64,000 nt of DNA from Sphingomonas paeninsulae (GCF_003660165.1 NZ_CP032829.1:310001-374000); one strand, 5' to 3'. Shown: positions 22,090 through 32,666, counted from the first letter of the stretch. Numbers and translations: made by a program. The notes: generated by a model not told the origin, from the letters alone.

Positions 22090-24093
22090 ATGCTCGAGCC
22101 GACTGTAACTGGTGTCGCCGAATCCGCTGCGCCAGTGGAGGCCGATCCTGATAAGCCGCTCGCTGCGTTCGACCTTGAGGACGGCAAGTTCGTCGAGCTG
22201 GTCCGCAAGTGGTTTCTCGAGGCGTCGAAAAAGAAACAGCCGATCATGCGTAAGCGCAAGGTCGACCATGAGATGTACGCGGGTAAGCAGTGGAGCGAGA
22301 CGGACACGAGCGGCCCTGCGAACGCCAAGCGTCCGCGCCTGACAATCAACCTCATCCTCACGATGATAAACGCCGTTGAAGGTGAGGAGCGCACTAACCG
22401 TCAGGAAATGAAATTCTACGGGACCGGGGGCGAGGACGATGAAAATGCGGCCAACCTGAACCGTATTCTGAAATGGATCGTCAAGGGTTGCGGCGGCGAG
22501 TTCGCGCTGTCGCAGCAGTTTCGTAACGGTGCCATTTCCGGCGAGGGATGGGTCGTTCCCGAAGTCGATTTCTTCGACGATCCAGAGGGCAAGATCAAAC
22601 TGGCGTTCGTACCGGATGCCGAGATGTTCGACGATCCGTTGTCCGTCAGTCCAGTCGGTGATGATGCGCGTCGTCGGCAACGCGCCAAGCAGATGACGGA
22701 AGACGAACTAGAGGCGCGCTGGCCCGGCTGCGCCGCGCAGTTGCGTTCGAATACCGAGGGTGGCGAGCTGGGCACCGAACGCGACGGCAAGGGCTTCCGC
22801 GATATCTATCTCGATCCAGCCGATCAGGTGAACAGCCCGAAGCTGTATAATTGCGACACCAAGATGTGGACCGTGCTCGAAACATGGTGGTGGCAGATCG
22901 AGAGCGGCTGGGTCGTTATCAACGAACAGACCGGCCTGATGGAAGAAAAGACCGAGGAAGAGTTCTCCCAGCTGCAGGATCAACGAGCGCAGGACATCCA
23001 GAACGCTCAGGTTCAGGCGATCAATGCCCAGCTTACGGCGGCGATCAATCCGCCCGCTTTGGGCCAGCCGGTTATGCCGCAACCACAGATTCCGCCACCA
23101 CTGCAGGCCAAGCAACGTCCGCTGCGGAAGTTCTATCAAGCGTTCACGGTGTACGACGTGCTGCTCGAGAAGAAGGCGTCTCCGATGCCTCGTCTCAAGC
23201 GCATCCCGTATATCCCCGTGCGTGCGATGTTCGACAGCACGAACGGCGAATGGTTCGGCCTCGTCCGTCCGGTCACCGATGTGCAGAAGCAGCACAACGT
23301 CGAGCAGTCCACGATTGTCGCGCTGATCCAGCTGATGGGCAAAGGATCTTGGAAGGGACCGAAGGGTTCGTTCCACAATAAACACGAGTGGGAAACAAAG
23401 CTCGGACAGACCGGCCAGCTTCTCGAGTACAATGCCGCGCGCGGCGAACCTAAGCCGATCGAGGTTCCGCCGATTCCGCGCCACCTTGTCGACCTCGCTA
23501 TGACGCGGCCTCAGATGATCCGTGAGATTTCCGGCGTCAACGTCGAGATGACCGGGCAACGCCAGGGCAGTGATGCCGGCGTCGTGATGGAGATGCGGAA
23601 GAAGGCCGCGCGCACTTCGCTGGCTCCTCTGTTCGATAACTTCCGGCACACCAAGATTGAGCTGGGCATGGTGCTGCTTGCCTATATCCAGACTTACATT
23701 TCTGTAGGTCGGATGATCCGTGTTGTGGGACCCGACGGAGCAGCTGCTGTGTCGATGACGACGGATATGTCGATCGGGCAATACGACGTCACGGTCGAAG
23801 AGACGGACAGTTCGGTCAACGACCGCATGGCAACGCTGAACATCCTGCAAACGACGCTTCCACAGGTGATGTCGGCGGGCATCCCAGTGCCTCCCGAATT
23901 TATCGATCTGCTGCCTATGCCGCCGCACGTGCGTGACGCTTGGAAGCGGCTCGTGCTCTGGCAGATGACGACGGCTGGAACACTGCCACCGCCTGACTGG
24001 AAAGCCGGTGACCCGATCCCGCCACCGCCCGGCATGCCACTTCCTCCGGGTGTCGTGCCATCCGGCGCACCCGCACCACAGCCAGCACAATAG
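22090..24093 (+). CDS. Portal protein, P22-like
   Basis: A 667-residue portal of the short-tailed phage (P22 gp1) type. Typical segments are HEMYAGKQWSETD, RPRLTINLILTMINAVEGEE, VDFFDDPEGKIKLAFVP and the later GVVMEMRKKAARTSLAPLFD. It forms the dodecameric ring at the capsid vertex. The middle has a Gln/Pro-rich helix (~300-340) and the C-terminus is Pro-rich. The start at 22090 directly follows the terminase stop; the longer frame overlapping terminase is discounted. Confidence 0.9.
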   Translation: MLEPTVTGVAESAAPVEADPDKPLAAFDLEDGKFVELVRKWFLEASKKKQPIMRKRKVDHEMYAGKQWSETDTSGPANAKRPRLTINLILTMINAVEGEERTNRQEMKFYGTGGEDDENAANLNRILKWIVKGCGGEFALSQQFRNGAISGEGWVVPEVDFFDDPEGKIKLAFVPDAEMFDDPLSVSPVGDDARRRQRAKQMTEDELEARWPGCAAQLRSNTEGGELGTERDGKGFRDIYLDPADQVNSPKLYNCDTKMWTVLETWWWQIESGWVVINEQTGLMEEKTEEEFSQLQDQRAQDIQNAQVQAINAQLTAAINPPALGQPVMPQPQIPPPLQAKQRPLRKFYQAFTVYDVLLEKKASPMPRLKRIPYIPVRAMFDSTNGEWFGLVRPVTDVQKQHNVEQSTIVALIQLMGKGSWKGPKGSFHNKHEWETKLGQTGQLLEYNAARGEPKPIEVPPIPRHLVDLAMTRPQMIREISGVNVEMTGQRQGSDAGVVMEMRKKAARTSLAPLFDNFRHTKIELGMVLLAYIQTYISVGRMIRVVGPDGAAAVSMTTDMSIGQYDVTVEETDSSVNDRMATLNILQTTLPQVMSAGIPVPPEFIDLLPMPPHVRDAWKRLVLWQMTTAGTLPPPDWKAGDPIPPPPGMPLPPGVVPSGAPAPQPAQ

Positions 24094-24102
24094 GACGCCC
24101 CG

Positions 24103-25026
24103 ATGAGTATCAGAGATGAAGTTTTTACCGACGAAGAAACCGCCGCACTGGCTACGCTTGAACTCGACAACACGCCGCCTGTTGATGAGAATGACCCCGT
24201 TACAACGACAGAGGCTATTGACCCTGCGCTAGCAGCTGCAACGCCAGCTGCGCCTGCAGACCCTGCGACGCCAGCGCCAGTCGATGAAGATGCTGCGTTC
24301 AAAGCATGGCAGGAAGCCAACAAGGGCAAGACGCCCGACGAGCTGGCGCGCATTGCCTTCAACCAGACCAAACGTGCGGACCGTGTTTCATTTGACCATC
24401 GGCGTGTCACTACGCAGTCCGCTGAGTTGGCGAGCCGCGCACGCGAGCAGCTTGCATCGCGGAAATCGAGCATTGCCGAGCGGCGTGCCGCGTTCGCTAC
24501 GGAGCTGAATGACGATCCCGATGCGGCGACCAAGCGCCTTGCTGATGAACGGTTCGATGCGGAGGAGCGCGCTGCTGAGGCAGAAGTTACTCAGATCGAG
24601 CGACAAGCCCAGCTGGATAGCGCGATCGATCTGGCGTCGCGTGCCATCCCGGATTTCGCAACGGCGTTCCCGAAGATCCGAGAGTTCGGCGCGGAGCTGA
24701 ACTATTCGCCGGAAGAGGTCGACGGAATATCGGACGGTCGCGATGTCGTGACGCTGTACCTCGCGATGCTGTCGGCGAACATGATCAAGGCGGGCGCGAT
24801 GGATATGCGCGGGCAGATGGTCAGTGCTACGCCTCCTTCGGTCGCTGCCACAGATCCGCGGCTCAACACACCCGCCACGCCTGGCACAATGACGGCGGGC
24901 GCTGGGCGCGCAACCGATGGCGTGAAGTCGGTTGAGGAGCAGCTCGGCGATCTGTTGAATCTGTCCGACGCCGATTTCAACAAGCTCGATACCGAGACAC
25001 TGCGTCGCCTCACCGGCAACGCGTAA
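24103..25026 (+). CDS. Probable scaffold / capsid assembly protein
   Basis: A 307-residue acidic protein. The N-terminal 80 residues are Ala/Pro/Asp-rich and disordered, ~90-185 are charged coiled coil (RAREQLASRKSSIAERRAA) and the C-terminus is helical. Low complexity, coiled coil and position between portal and capsid genes are typical of scaffolding proteins. The call is positional. Confidence 0.65.
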   Translation: MSIRDEVFTDEETAALATLELDNTPPVDENDPVTTTEAIDPALAAATPAAPADPATPAPVDEDAAFKAWQEANKGKTPDELARIAFNQTKRADRVSFDHRRVTTQSAELASRAREQLASRKSSIAERRAAFATELNDDPDAATKRLADERFDAEERAAEAEVTQIERQAQLDSAIDLASRAIPDFATAFPKIREFGAELNYSPEEVDGISDGRDVVTLYLAMLSANMIKAGAMDMRGQMVSATPPSVAATDPRLNTPATPGTMTAGAGRATDGVKSVEEQLGDLLNLSDADFNKLDTETLRRLTGNA

Positions 25027-25078
25027 AAGTTCGGCCGGATGCCAGTGGGCAAATCCGGCTGATGAAGGGAGCACACCG

Positions 25079-25651
25079 ATGAAGCCGAGTACGAAAGCAA
25101 GAAGCGTGAAACGGCCACCCGTGCGGAGAAATCCAGCGGCAAAGCCTCAGACAGTCGGAACCACCGTCGTGCCTGCCGAAAGCAAACACGAGGGACCGGA
25201 AGCCGTACTGCCGCCAGTGGTGAAACCACCGGCCCCGCCTCTGCCTCCTGTCGTTCAGGAGGCTACCACCGTCATGTCGGAACCGGTTACCATTGGCCAC
25301 CTGCAAGGGTTCGCTGAGCGTATGCCAATCGACACTGTGCTTGGTCTGCTTGGGCCTGACGCCCTCGATCGGATTGCGACGCTGCGAACAACAGCTGCGA
25401 TCTCCGACCTTGCTTCACGTGTGCGTGCCACCGATGGTCGGTGTGCTCCCGTAATCCTCGTCGAAAGCGAAAAGCTGCAGGAATACGTGTTTTTTCACGG
25501 TTTCGATGCCATTGCTGCCGCGCAAACCCTTGGCGATAGCGAGGTATTTGTGGTAGCGGTTCCCGATACCGACATGAATTTCCTTCAAGGCGTAATTGCT
25601 GGGAAGGGACAAGCCACGTCGGAGGATGATCGGATTTACCTTCCGGGGTGA
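25079..25651 (+). CDS. Hypothetical protein between scaffold and capsid genes
   Basis: A 190-residue protein with a basic, Pro-rich N-terminal half (~1-65) and a compact C-terminal half. The segment PVILVESEKLQEYVFFHGFD, then LGDSEVFVVAVP loosely recalls the ParB/sulfiredoxin-like fold but without its catalytic residues; this is a weak resemblance. GAAGGGA precedes the ATG. Possibly a head accessory protein. Confidence 0.55.
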   Translation: MKPSTKARSVKRPPVRRNPAAKPQTVGTTVVPAESKHEGPEAVLPPVVKPPAPPLPPVVQEATTVMSEPVTIGHLQGFAERMPIDTVLGLLGPDALDRIATLRTTAAISDLASRVRATDGRCAPVILVESEKLQEYVFFHGFDAIAAAQTLGDSEVFVVAVPDTDMNFLQGVIAGKGQATSEDDRIYLPG

Positions 25652-25821
25652 TTTGATCCGTTTCGCCGAACGTATCGGTAGCGGCTCCGCCCGGCCTTAC
25701 GGGTAGCGGTAAAGCTCCCTGCCTGATGGGGGCAACAGGATCGCGCACTTCACGCGCAGCGGCTGTCCAGCCTCACGGACGCTCCGTTTTCTGTTGCTCA
25801 TTTAGCCAGGGGGCTTGTCCC

Positions 25822-26904
25822 ATGTCATCCACCAGTTTCACCGCTGCGTCGCCTCTCGCCGTCAAGGTTTGGGCACGCAAAGCCTTCAACGATTCCGTCA
25901 AGCCAACGCTGTATGGAATGCTCACCGGCACGAGCGATCGTTCCGTCGTCCAGATCAGGGACGAGTTGGGCAAGGAAGGCGATCGCGTTCGCTTCCGTAT
26001 CCGCATGCTGCCTCAGGGCATCGGCGTACAGGACAGTGAATCGCTCGAGGGCAAAGAAGAGAGCCTCGATTACAAGTATTTCGATCTGAACCTCGGCGAA
26101 AAGCGCCACGCGTTTCAGGTCGAGCTTAACCTCTCCGAGCAGCGCACGATGGCCGACGTTCGTTCGGACATGAAGGACGCTATCGAAGAGTGGACCGAGG
26201 AATATATCGATCGCACATTCTTCGAGTATCTGACCGGGTTTGGTCAGGGACCGGCAGGCGCATCGTGGTTCCATCCGAGCGGAGCACTGGGCGGCAATGC
26301 TCTGCAGGCTCCGACTGCTGACCGCATCGTTTATGGTGGTATCGGCGTGGCTTCAAAGGCCGCACTTGCTGCAACCGACACGATGTCGTTCGCGATCCTC
26401 GACAAGCTGGCCGAGCGCGCGAAGCTCGCAACGCCGACGATGCGTAAGGCGAAGTTCAACGGCAAGCTCTGCTGGGTCGTTATTCTCCACCCGTATCATG
26501 TCACCGATCTTCGCAAGAATACCGGCAATCTGCAGTGGGCTGATATCGTCAAGGCCAGCATGCAAGGTGGCGGCGAAAACATGTTCGAGCACGAAACGCT
26601 CGGCATGTATCGCGACATGCTTCTCGTGGAATCGACGCGCTGTCCGACCTTCACCGATTACGGTGCGGGTGGAAACGTCCAAGCGGCGCGTGCGCTGTTC
26701 CTTGGCGCTCAGGCTGCGGTCACCGCCTTCGGTCAGAAGACCGACGACAAGGGCCGCATGAAGCTCGTCGAGAAGTCGAAGGACTACGGCAAATACCTCG
26801 GCACTGCTGCAACCTTCATCTGGGGCCTCGCGAAGACGCACTTCGTGAACCAGTCGGACTTCGGCGTTTTCGCCGTCGATACCGCTGCCGCTCCCGTCGT
26901 CTGA
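25822..26904 (+). CDS. Major capsid protein, N4-gp56 type
   Basis: A 360-residue capsid protein of the N4 gp56 family. The order DELGKEGDRVRFRIRM, SLDYKYFDLNLGEKRHAF, KDAIEEWTEEYIDRTFFEYL and the later HPYHVTDLRKN, FEHETLGMYRDMLLVES matches that group. The start at 25822 follows CCAGGGGG; the upstream 170 bases (25652-25821) are non-coding with G+C-rich stretches and no clear signal. Expected to be the most abundant virion protein. Confidence 0.88.
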   Translation: MSSTSFTAASPLAVKVWARKAFNDSVKPTLYGMLTGTSDRSVVQIRDELGKEGDRVRFRIRMLPQGIGVQDSESLEGKEESLDYKYFDLNLGEKRHAFQVELNLSEQRTMADVRSDMKDAIEEWTEEYIDRTFFEYLTGFGQGPAGASWFHPSGALGGNALQAPTADRIVYGGIGVASKAALAATDTMSFAILDKLAERAKLATPTMRKAKFNGKLCWVVILHPYHVTDLRKNTGNLQWADIVKASMQGGGENMFEHETLGMYRDMLLVESTRCPTFTDYGAGGNVQAARALFLGAQAAVTAFGQKTDDKGRMKLVEKSKDYGKYLGTAATFIWGLAKTHFVNQSDFGVFAVDTAAAPVV

Positions 26905-26974
26905 TCTGAATAGCTGAGGTCAGAGCGGGTCTCGCCAGCCCGCTCTCCTTGGACTTCCAAAAGGAGATTTTGTT

Positions 26975-27396
26975 ATGGCTACGCAGTCAAAAGGTTACCT
27001 GCTTGCGGCGGTTCTCACGCCTGAAGTGGATCACAGCGTTTTCGCAATCACTCGCAAGGTGACGGTCGACAACACTTCTGCCAACGGCGGGGCATATCCC
27101 GGCAATGGTGACAATATCCAGCTGCTCACGATCAACCGTCCTGCGCGGTTGTTCACGTCGCATCTGAAAGCACTCGCCACGCTGGGGGCCAGCGCGACCC
27201 TCAAGCTACAGAAGAACACGGGGGCACTCGTACCGACCTAACGGTGGCGACGACTGCAGCAGGCGCAAGCGTCGTCTCCTCGGCGACGATCGGGTGCGTG
27301 GATCTCGTGGCTGGCGACATCATCGAAGCTCTGGTTGGGGGCGCTGCCGTCTCTGCTGCGGCTGCGATCGAAGTCGACCTGCTGCTTCAGCACTAA
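26975..27396 (+). pseudogene. Small virion protein, frame broken at a G run
   Basis: The frame starting MATQSKGYLLAAVLTPEVD stops at 27241, but a second frame continues without a gap to 27396 (LTVATTAAGASVVSSATIG, then a hydrophobic Ala/Val-rich end). Adding one G to GGGGG at 27219-27223 joins them as NTGGTRTDLTVATT, giving about 140 residues. Position right after the capsid gene and a good AGGAG site suggest a decoration or head protein. A real -1 frameshift is possible but no canonical slippery heptamer is present. Confidence 0.65.
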
Positions 27397-27414
27397 CGGG
27401 GGCGGCGGCGTTCA

Positions 27415-28098
27415 GTGTCGATACTGACTTGGGATCAGGCGAGAGGTAAAGTTCGGGGCGACCTATGGCGTCCTGGTCCCACTGGCGTGCCGGATGAAGT
27501 CTGTGATCGCGCATTGCACGCCGCCTGTCGCCGTTTGGAATCGGAGCGTCGTTGGCTCTGGCTCGAGAAAATCTCGGCCACAATCACGACGACTGCGCAG
27601 ACGAATATTATCAATGCTCCAGCCGACATGCGCAGCACTGCTTCGCTCGCGTATCTGAGCGGCACCACTGGTTATGATGTGCTCGAGCGCCAGTCGCTCG
27701 CACAGACGCAGAACGATGCGCGCGGCCCCTATGTTGGATATCCGAACGCGTACTCGCTGCTGCCCGGCAAGTTCTACCTCAACGCTGCTGTCGCGATCGG
27801 CGCGCAGTTCGAGCTGATTTATAAATCGGGCACGCCCGACGATATCGACGCGTGCGTGCTTTCGCCGCCAGCCGTCCTCTCTCTCAAGCAAACCGCTGTC
27901 ATCGCTGCGGCCTGTCAGGAAGTCGCGAACGGCTATCTGAAAAATGACGCTGAGGCTGGCCGTCAAGAGGGCCGTTACGAGCGCCAAGTCCAGACCATGA
28001 TGGACGAGGAAGACGAACAGCGCGGCGACGAAACCGGAATGGGCATCGTGCCCGACACTGAGCTGCGCGTTGCGGCGTTTGGCGCGGGGGCACGCTAA
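27415..28098 (+). CDS. Head-tail adaptor (P22 gp4-like tail accessory factor)
   Basis: A 227-residue protein. GTPGVP-like ligand loops are absent; the recognisable pattern is [21 protein letters not shown] near the N-terminus and [20 protein letters not shown] near the C-terminus, as in adaptor proteins below the portal of short-tailed phages. GTG start. It overlaps the tail-fibre gene by one base. Confidence 0.7.
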   Translation: MSILTWDQARGKVRGDLWRPGPTGVPDEVCDRALHAACRRLESERRWLWLEKISATITTTAQTNIINAPADMRSTASLAYLSGTTGYDVLERQSLAQTQNDARGPYVGYPNAYSLLPGKFYLNAAVAIGAQFELIYKSGTPDDIDACVLSPPAVLSLKQTAVIAAACQEVANGYLKNDAEAGRQEGRYERQVQTMMDEEDEQRGDETGMGIVPDTELRVAAFGAGAR

Positions 28099-29339
28099 TG
28101 GCTGATACGGTAACCACAGTCTATAATCTGACGAAGCCAGAGGTAGGCGCGTCCAACGATAGTTGGGGCACCAAGCTCAACCTGAACCTTGATACGATCG
28201 ATGCCGCGATGAAGGCGAATGCCGATGCAGCGGCGAGTGCGGCTACTGCTGCTGCTGCTGCGTTGCCAAAAGCGGGCGGTGCTCTAACCGGTTCGGTGAC
28301 ATCCTCGAGCACGTTTGTCGCTGCCGGGAGCATCACGGCAACCGACGGTAGCGGCGTCGCTCGCCTGCAGCCGTCTGGCGATATCATCGCTTATCGCTCT
28401 GGCGGGACCACTGGCACGCTGCTGCTGAACTCAGCGGGCACTCGTTACCTCTATAACGACGGCACCAACTACAACTTGCCGGGGCAAGGACTTAGCGTCG
28501 GTGGTTCTGTAGCTATCAACGGCCAAATAGTCGCGAACGGAAATATATACACTAATAACAGCGGCGCGGGCGGTTCCGCGGTCATGGTGGCCGGAAATTC
28601 CACATTAACGGGCCAAATAGTTTTCCTGAACGCAGCCGGTGTCCAGCAAGGCTACATAGGCACTATGGCCGCTAATGGGCCTGTCAACTACGGTAATAAT
28701 AATGGCAACGGTCACGCGTTCGCTGGCGGCAACGTTAATATGGCTAATGCCCTTGGCGTAGCTGGTGGCATCACTGCAACAGGCGGTTCTATCGTCGCCG
28801 CCGCTGGAGATATAATTTCTTCCGGTGTTTTGTATTTTGGAGGTGGCGCTAGTAATGCTTACCTAGCGATTAGCGGCGGAAATCCGCTCCTGAACATGAA
28901 TACCAACTGCTTCATGGCCTACACTCGCTCATCTGGCACATGGTCGTGGGTTACTAACGGTGGCCAAAAAATGGCGCTAGACCTTAGCGGCAACCTAGCC
29001 ATCCCGGGAAGCCTCACCACCGCCCAAGGCACCATGGCCGCAATCATCACCGGCTCCGGCTCAAATGCGAACGGCAAATGGCGCACATGGTCAGACGGCA
29101 CCATCGAGCAATGGGGCAGTGTCATCACCTCTATCGGGAGCGGTGGTGCGGTGTCTCAGGCGTTGCCGATTGCGTTCGCCAACACGAACTATATGGTTAA
29201 CATCAACCTATCCGGTGGGCTGAACGGGTCGATCCTATCCCGTGGCACACGCTCTACCACCAGTTTCATTGTCCAGGCTCGCGGCATTACCGGCTCCGAT
29301 ACGGCGTCGGGCTATGACTGGCACGCGATCAGCCTCTGA
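28098..29339 (+). CDS. Tail fibre protein
   Basis: A 413-residue fibre. The N-terminus ([20 protein letters not shown], then [14 protein letters not shown]) is a common virion-attachment start. The middle is Gly/Asn/Ser-rich repeats. The C-terminus ([19 protein letters not shown], then [16 protein letters not shown] and [11 protein letters not shown]) is the Gp53-like receptor-binding tip. It would bind the host surface. Coupled to both neighbours by one-base overlaps. Confidence 0.85.
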   Translation: MADTVTTVYNLTKPEVGASNDSWGTKLNLNLDTIDAAMKANADAAASAATAAAAALPKAGGALTGSVTSSSTFVAAGSITATDGSGVARLQPSGDIIAYRSGGTTGTLLLNSAGTRYLYNDGTNYNLPGQGLSVGGSVAINGQIVANGNIYTNNSGAGGSAVMVAGNSTLTGQIVFLNAAGVQQGYIGTMAANGPVNYGNNNGNGHAFAGGNVNMANALGVAGGITATGGSIVAAAGDIISSGVLYFGGGASNAYLAISGGNPLLNMNTNCFMAYTRSSGTWSWVTNGGQKMALDLSGNLAIPGSLTTAQGTMAAIITGSGSNANGKWRTWSDGTIEQWGSVITSIGSGGAVSQALPIAFANTNYMVNINLSGGLNGSILSRGTRSTTSFIVQARGITGSDTASGYDWHAISL

Positions 29340-30850
29340 TGTTCCAGCAATCGGAACTCTCCTTTCAGCCCGGGCTGTACAGCAATCGCTCCAAACGCGC
29401 GTCTAAGGGCCGTTGGGTCGATGGGAACCTTGTGCGTTTCCGCGACGGCGTTCCTGCGCAGATGGGCGGCTGGGTCCAATCGCCTGTCGATGGCAGCGCT
29501 ATATCAGGGCGTCCTCGCGACTGGTTGGCGTGGCGTCCCAACAACCTGTCTGCTCGACTTTCTGCGATTGGCACTCACCTCGGCGTGTTCAAATTCGATG
29601 GAGGTTCGGTCACGGATATCTCTCCGGTCGGCATTATTCCGGGTCGGGCAGATTCGATCATCGGTTCGGGTTTCGGCGCGGGTCTTTACGGTGACGAGTT
29701 TTACGGCACCGAACGCACCTCGTCCGCCAACCTTCTCGACGCGACCGTTTGGACGTTCGATATGTTCGGTGAAATCCTGCTTGGTTGTTTCTCGGCCAAC
29801 GGCACCCTCTACGAATATCTGGACGGCTCCACTACCAAGATGGTGCCGGTCACCAATGCGCCGATGGCTCGGGCGATGTGCGTATCTGACGAGCGCCACG
29901 TCTTTGCGTTTGGCTGTGACGGCAATCCGAACCTAGTCCGGTGGAGCGATCGTGAGAACCGCAACGTGTGGGCACCGCTCGCGACGAACCGGGCCGGTAG
30001 CTATGATCTGCAAGCGACGTCGCCATTACAGTGCGGCAAGCGTGTTGGTGGGCAAATTCTCGCTTGGACACAGACGGAAGTCTTCGGGTTAGCACCGCTA
30101 TCCAATTCGCTGGTCTATTCTCGCGATCGTCTCGCAAGTGAGTGCGGCGCGATGGGTCCGCACGCCGCGTGTGTCGTCACCGATCAGGGTGGCGGTGGCA
30201 GCGCGTACTGGATGGGAAGCCATAGCTTTTTCGTGTTCGACGGCTTGGTACGTAAACTACCCTGCGAGCTGCAGGACTTCGTGTTCAAAGACATCAATAT
30301 CCTGCAGCGCGTCAAGTGTCAGGCACGTGCGAACACCGCCTATGATGAAGTCTGGTTCTTCTATTGCAGCGCGGCCTCAACTGAGATCGATCGCGCGGTT
30401 GTTTACAATTATGCCAACGCGACATGGACGAAGGCGCTCATCAGCCGGTTGACGTGGCTCGATGCCGGCATCTTCCCGCGTCCGCTCGCGATTACCGAGG
30501 CCGGAACGATTTACGAGCACGAAAACGGCTCAATGGCCGGTACCGTGCGGATGCCGAGTTTCGTCCGTTCGCACCCGATCATGGTTGGTGTTGGGCAGCA
30601 ACTCGCCGAAATCAGCGATTTCTGGCCGGACATGGAAGAGGGCAGCGGCACGTGTGAGCTGACGATGTTCTGCCGCGATTATTCGGGCGGTCCTGAAACT
30701 CCCGTCGGCCCCTTCGAATTTACGCCAGCCGTTGAAAAGGTCGATCTGTCGATTTCCACCCGTCAGGCCCAGCTGCAGATAGCGGGCAAGGTCGGCCCGT
30801 GGGAGCTGGGGGTTCCCGTTCTCAACGTGCAGTCGGGAGGCGGTCGATGA
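29339..30850 (+). CDS. Tail hub / DNA-stabilisation-type beta-propeller protein
   Basis: A 503-residue strand-rich protein (SELSFQPGLYSNRSKRASK, then repeated blades such as HVFAFGCDGNPNLVRWSDRE and ILAWTQTEVFGLAPL). Length, position and propeller-like repeats fit P22 gp10-like hub proteins that plug the portal. No enzymatic motif. The stop overlaps the next ATG. Confidence 0.68.
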   Translation: MFQQSELSFQPGLYSNRSKRASKGRWVDGNLVRFRDGVPAQMGGWVQSPVDGSAISGRPRDWLAWRPNNLSARLSAIGTHLGVFKFDGGSVTDISPVGIIPGRADSIIGSGFGAGLYGDEFYGTERTSSANLLDATVWTFDMFGEILLGCFSANGTLYEYLDGSTTKMVPVTNAPMARAMCVSDERHVFAFGCDGNPNLVRWSDRENRNVWAPLATNRAGSYDLQATSPLQCGKRVGGQILAWTQTEVFGLAPLSNSLVYSRDRLASECGAMGPHAACVVTDQGGGGSAYWMGSHSFFVFDGLVRKLPCELQDFVFKDINILQRVKCQARANTAYDEVWFFYCSAASTEIDRAVVYNYANATWTKALISRLTWLDAGIFPRPLAITEAGTIYEHENGSMAGTVRMPSFVRSHPIMVGVGQQLAEISDFWPDMEEGSGTCELTMFCRDYSGGPETPVGPFEFTPAVEKVDLSISTRQAQLQIAGKVGPWELGVPVLNVQSGGGR

Positions 30851-31062
30851 CGGGTATTGTCAGCGGCGCAATTCGCGATGTCCGCACCCTGCAGCAACGG
30901 ATGCAGACCAACGATCGAGCAGCACGTGACGCTCTGGAATCGGACGTCGTGCTCGATGGTCCGCGCCGCCTGATGCTTCGTTCACCCAACGGTACCTATT
31001 TCAGCGTCACGGTCGATAACGCGGGCGCACTTCACACGGTCAATCTGGGCACGTCGCTATGA
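30847..31062 (+). CDS. Small tail-region protein
   Basis: A 71-residue protein (MTGIVSGAIRDVRTLQQRMQ). The C-terminal half SPNGTYFSVTVDNAGALHTV looks like a small beta domain. It is coupled to both neighbours by four-base overlaps. Probably a minor virion protein. Confidence 0.6.
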   Translation: MTGIVSGAIRDVRTLQQRMQTNDRAARDALESDVVLDGPRRLMLRSPNGTYFSVTVDNAGALHTVNLGTSL

Positions 31063-31460
31063 CGGTGGCCGCGCCCCTCTCTCACGTGCCTGTCGCTGAG
31101 CTGCGCGACGTATGGCCGAAGATCCGCGATCATGTTTCGTGGATCTCGGAGCGTACCAGCCAGCCTTGGATTGCTGAGGATGTCTATCACGAGATTCTCG
31201 TCGGCAACGCGTACCTCTGGATGACGCCCGACCGCGAAAGTTTCGTCGTCCTGCAGGTTCAGGTCGCACCGTACACGCGGGATCTGCACGTCTGGCTCGC
31301 CAGTAATCAGGCTGAGGCAAACGCCGCGGCTTACTGGCCCCAGCTGCTCGCGATCGGGCGGGAAGCACTTTGCAACCGTGTCGAATTCGAAAGCCCACGT
31401 CGTTGGGAACGCGCCGTTCCGGGCCTCACGGTTCGGCATCTCTACAGCCAAGCGACTTAG
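31059..31460 (+). CDS. Virion-region protein, possibly GNAT-like
   Basis: A 133-residue protein. The order IAEDVYHEILVGNAYLWMT, FVVLQVQVAPYTRDLHVWL and AIGREALCNRVEFE has the strand-helix pattern of GNAT-like proteins found in T7-type virion operons, but no acetyl-CoA loop is convincing. Position between hub and internal proteins suggests a core protein. Confidence 0.55.
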   Translation: MTVAAPLSHVPVAELRDVWPKIRDHVSWISERTSQPWIAEDVYHEILVGNAYLWMTPDRESFVVLQVQVAPYTRDLHVWLASNQAEANAAAYWPQLLAIGREALCNRVEFESPRRWERAVPGLTVRHLYSQAT

Positions 31461-31469
31461 GAGCACACG

Positions 31470-32666
31470 ATGAGCGGGGGCGGAAAAACCACCACAACGT
31501 CGAACGAAAGCCAGAAGGTTGAGCTGCCCGCGTGGATGACGCAGGGCGGACAGGACCTGTACAACAAGGCTTCGGCATCCGCTGCGGCAAATCCTCCCGC
31601 TGCGTACACCGGCGAAATGTCGCCTGCTATGTCGGCCAACCAGAACGCAGCATCTGCCCAGGCGGCGGGGTCGGTCGGGACAGGTCAGCAGGATCTGGCA
31701 GCTGCTCGAGCCATGACGGCGGGGGCTGCGTCGGGAACCGTGCCGACGGTCGCGGCGGGTCAGGTGGGCGCGGATCAGTTCGACGCAGCGACGGCGGCGA
31801 AATATGCGAACCCGTACACTCAGCAAGTCCAGCAATCGACCGTCAACCAGATGAAGCGCCAGAACGAGCTGGATCACGCATCGCTGAATGACAACGTGCA
31901 GGCTCAGAAAGCCTTTGGTGGCACGCGTGGCGCTCTCCTCGAAAGCGAGCAGGAAAAAAACCAAAACCAAGGCATCATGGATTACATGAACACGTCGAAT
32001 GCGGCGGCGTATTCCGATGCACAGCAGCAGTTCGAGCGGGATCGTGCAGCCAAGATGGCGGCTCAAACCAGCAACCAGAGTGCGAACCTCCAAGCTGACA
32101 CCACGAACGCGTCCAATATACAGTCGATCCTTGATCGGATGCTCGCGAGCGGTGCTCAGATGGGCAACCTCGGCGCGACGGCTTCGAACCTTAACACAGC
32201 CGATATCAATAACTTGTCGAAAACTGGCGCGGTTGAACAGGCTACAAAGGGTGATTCGGACAGCGCCGCCTATCAGGAATATCTGCGTATGCAGGGCGCG
32301 CCGATGGATCAGTACAAGGATCTGATGTCGATCCTGTCGGGAACGCCGCGTGACGTTACCACGAGCGGGACGTCAACAGGCACTTCGAAACAGTCGGGAG
32401 GTTTGCTCAATAGCCTACTTGGGGCGGGGCAGATTGCCGCGTCGGCGTTCTCCGATCCGCGCCTCAAGCGTGATGTGATGCTGATCGAGCGCAAAGACGA
32501 TGGGCTCGGGATCTATCGCTATCGCTACGTCTGGGACGACGACACCGCGCCCGCAAGCATCGGCGTCATGGCGGATGAAGTTGAGCAGCTGCGCCCGTGG
32601 GCGCTCGGCCCCGTCATGCTCGGTTACCAGACGGTTGATTATTCGAAATTGGGAGGCGTTCAATGA
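31470..32666 (+). CDS. Virion protein with C-terminal S74-type chaperone domain
   Basis: A 398-residue protein. Residues 1-290 are Ala/Gln-rich helical (TVNQMKRQNELDHASLNDN), like an internal or fibre-stalk protein. Residues ~325-398 (FSDPRLKRDVMLIERKDDG, YRYRYVWDDD, SIGVMADEVEQLRPWAL) match the peptidase S74 intramolecular chaperone with its SD-RLK start. Such domains assist trimer folding and cleave themselves. Having one behind a helical body rather than a fibre is less common. Confidence 0.75.
   Translation: MSGGGKTTTTSNESQKVELPAWMTQGGQDLYNKASASAAANPPAAYTGEMSPAMSANQNAASAQAAGSVGTGQQDLAAARAMTAGAASGTVPTVAAGQVGADQFDAATAAKYANPYTQQVQQSTVNQMKRQNELDHASLNDNVQAQKAFGGTRGALLESEQEKNQNQGIMDYMNTSNAAAYSDAQQQFERDRAAKMAAQTSNQSANLQADTTNASNIQSILDRMLASGAQMGNLGATASNLNTADINNLSKTGAVEQATKGDSDSAAYQEYLRMQGAPMDQYKDLMSILSGTPRDVTTSGTSTGTSKQSGGLLNSLLGAGQIAASAFSDPRLKRDVMLIERKDDGLGIYRYRYVWDDDTAPASIGVMADEVEQLRPWALGPVMLGYQTVDYSKLGGVQ

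Noticed and set aside
22708-24090. 460-residue minus-strand open frame
   Set aside because: Antisense to the portal gene, no recognisable motif.
27219-27241. Programmed -1 frameshift in the post-capsid gene
   Set aside because: No canonical slippery heptamer or following structure; five other genes show the same one-base deficit in G/C runs, so a read error is simpler. Not fully excluded.
31032-32093. 353-residue minus-strand open frame
   Set aside because: Antisense to two coupled virion genes; Arg-rich shadow.
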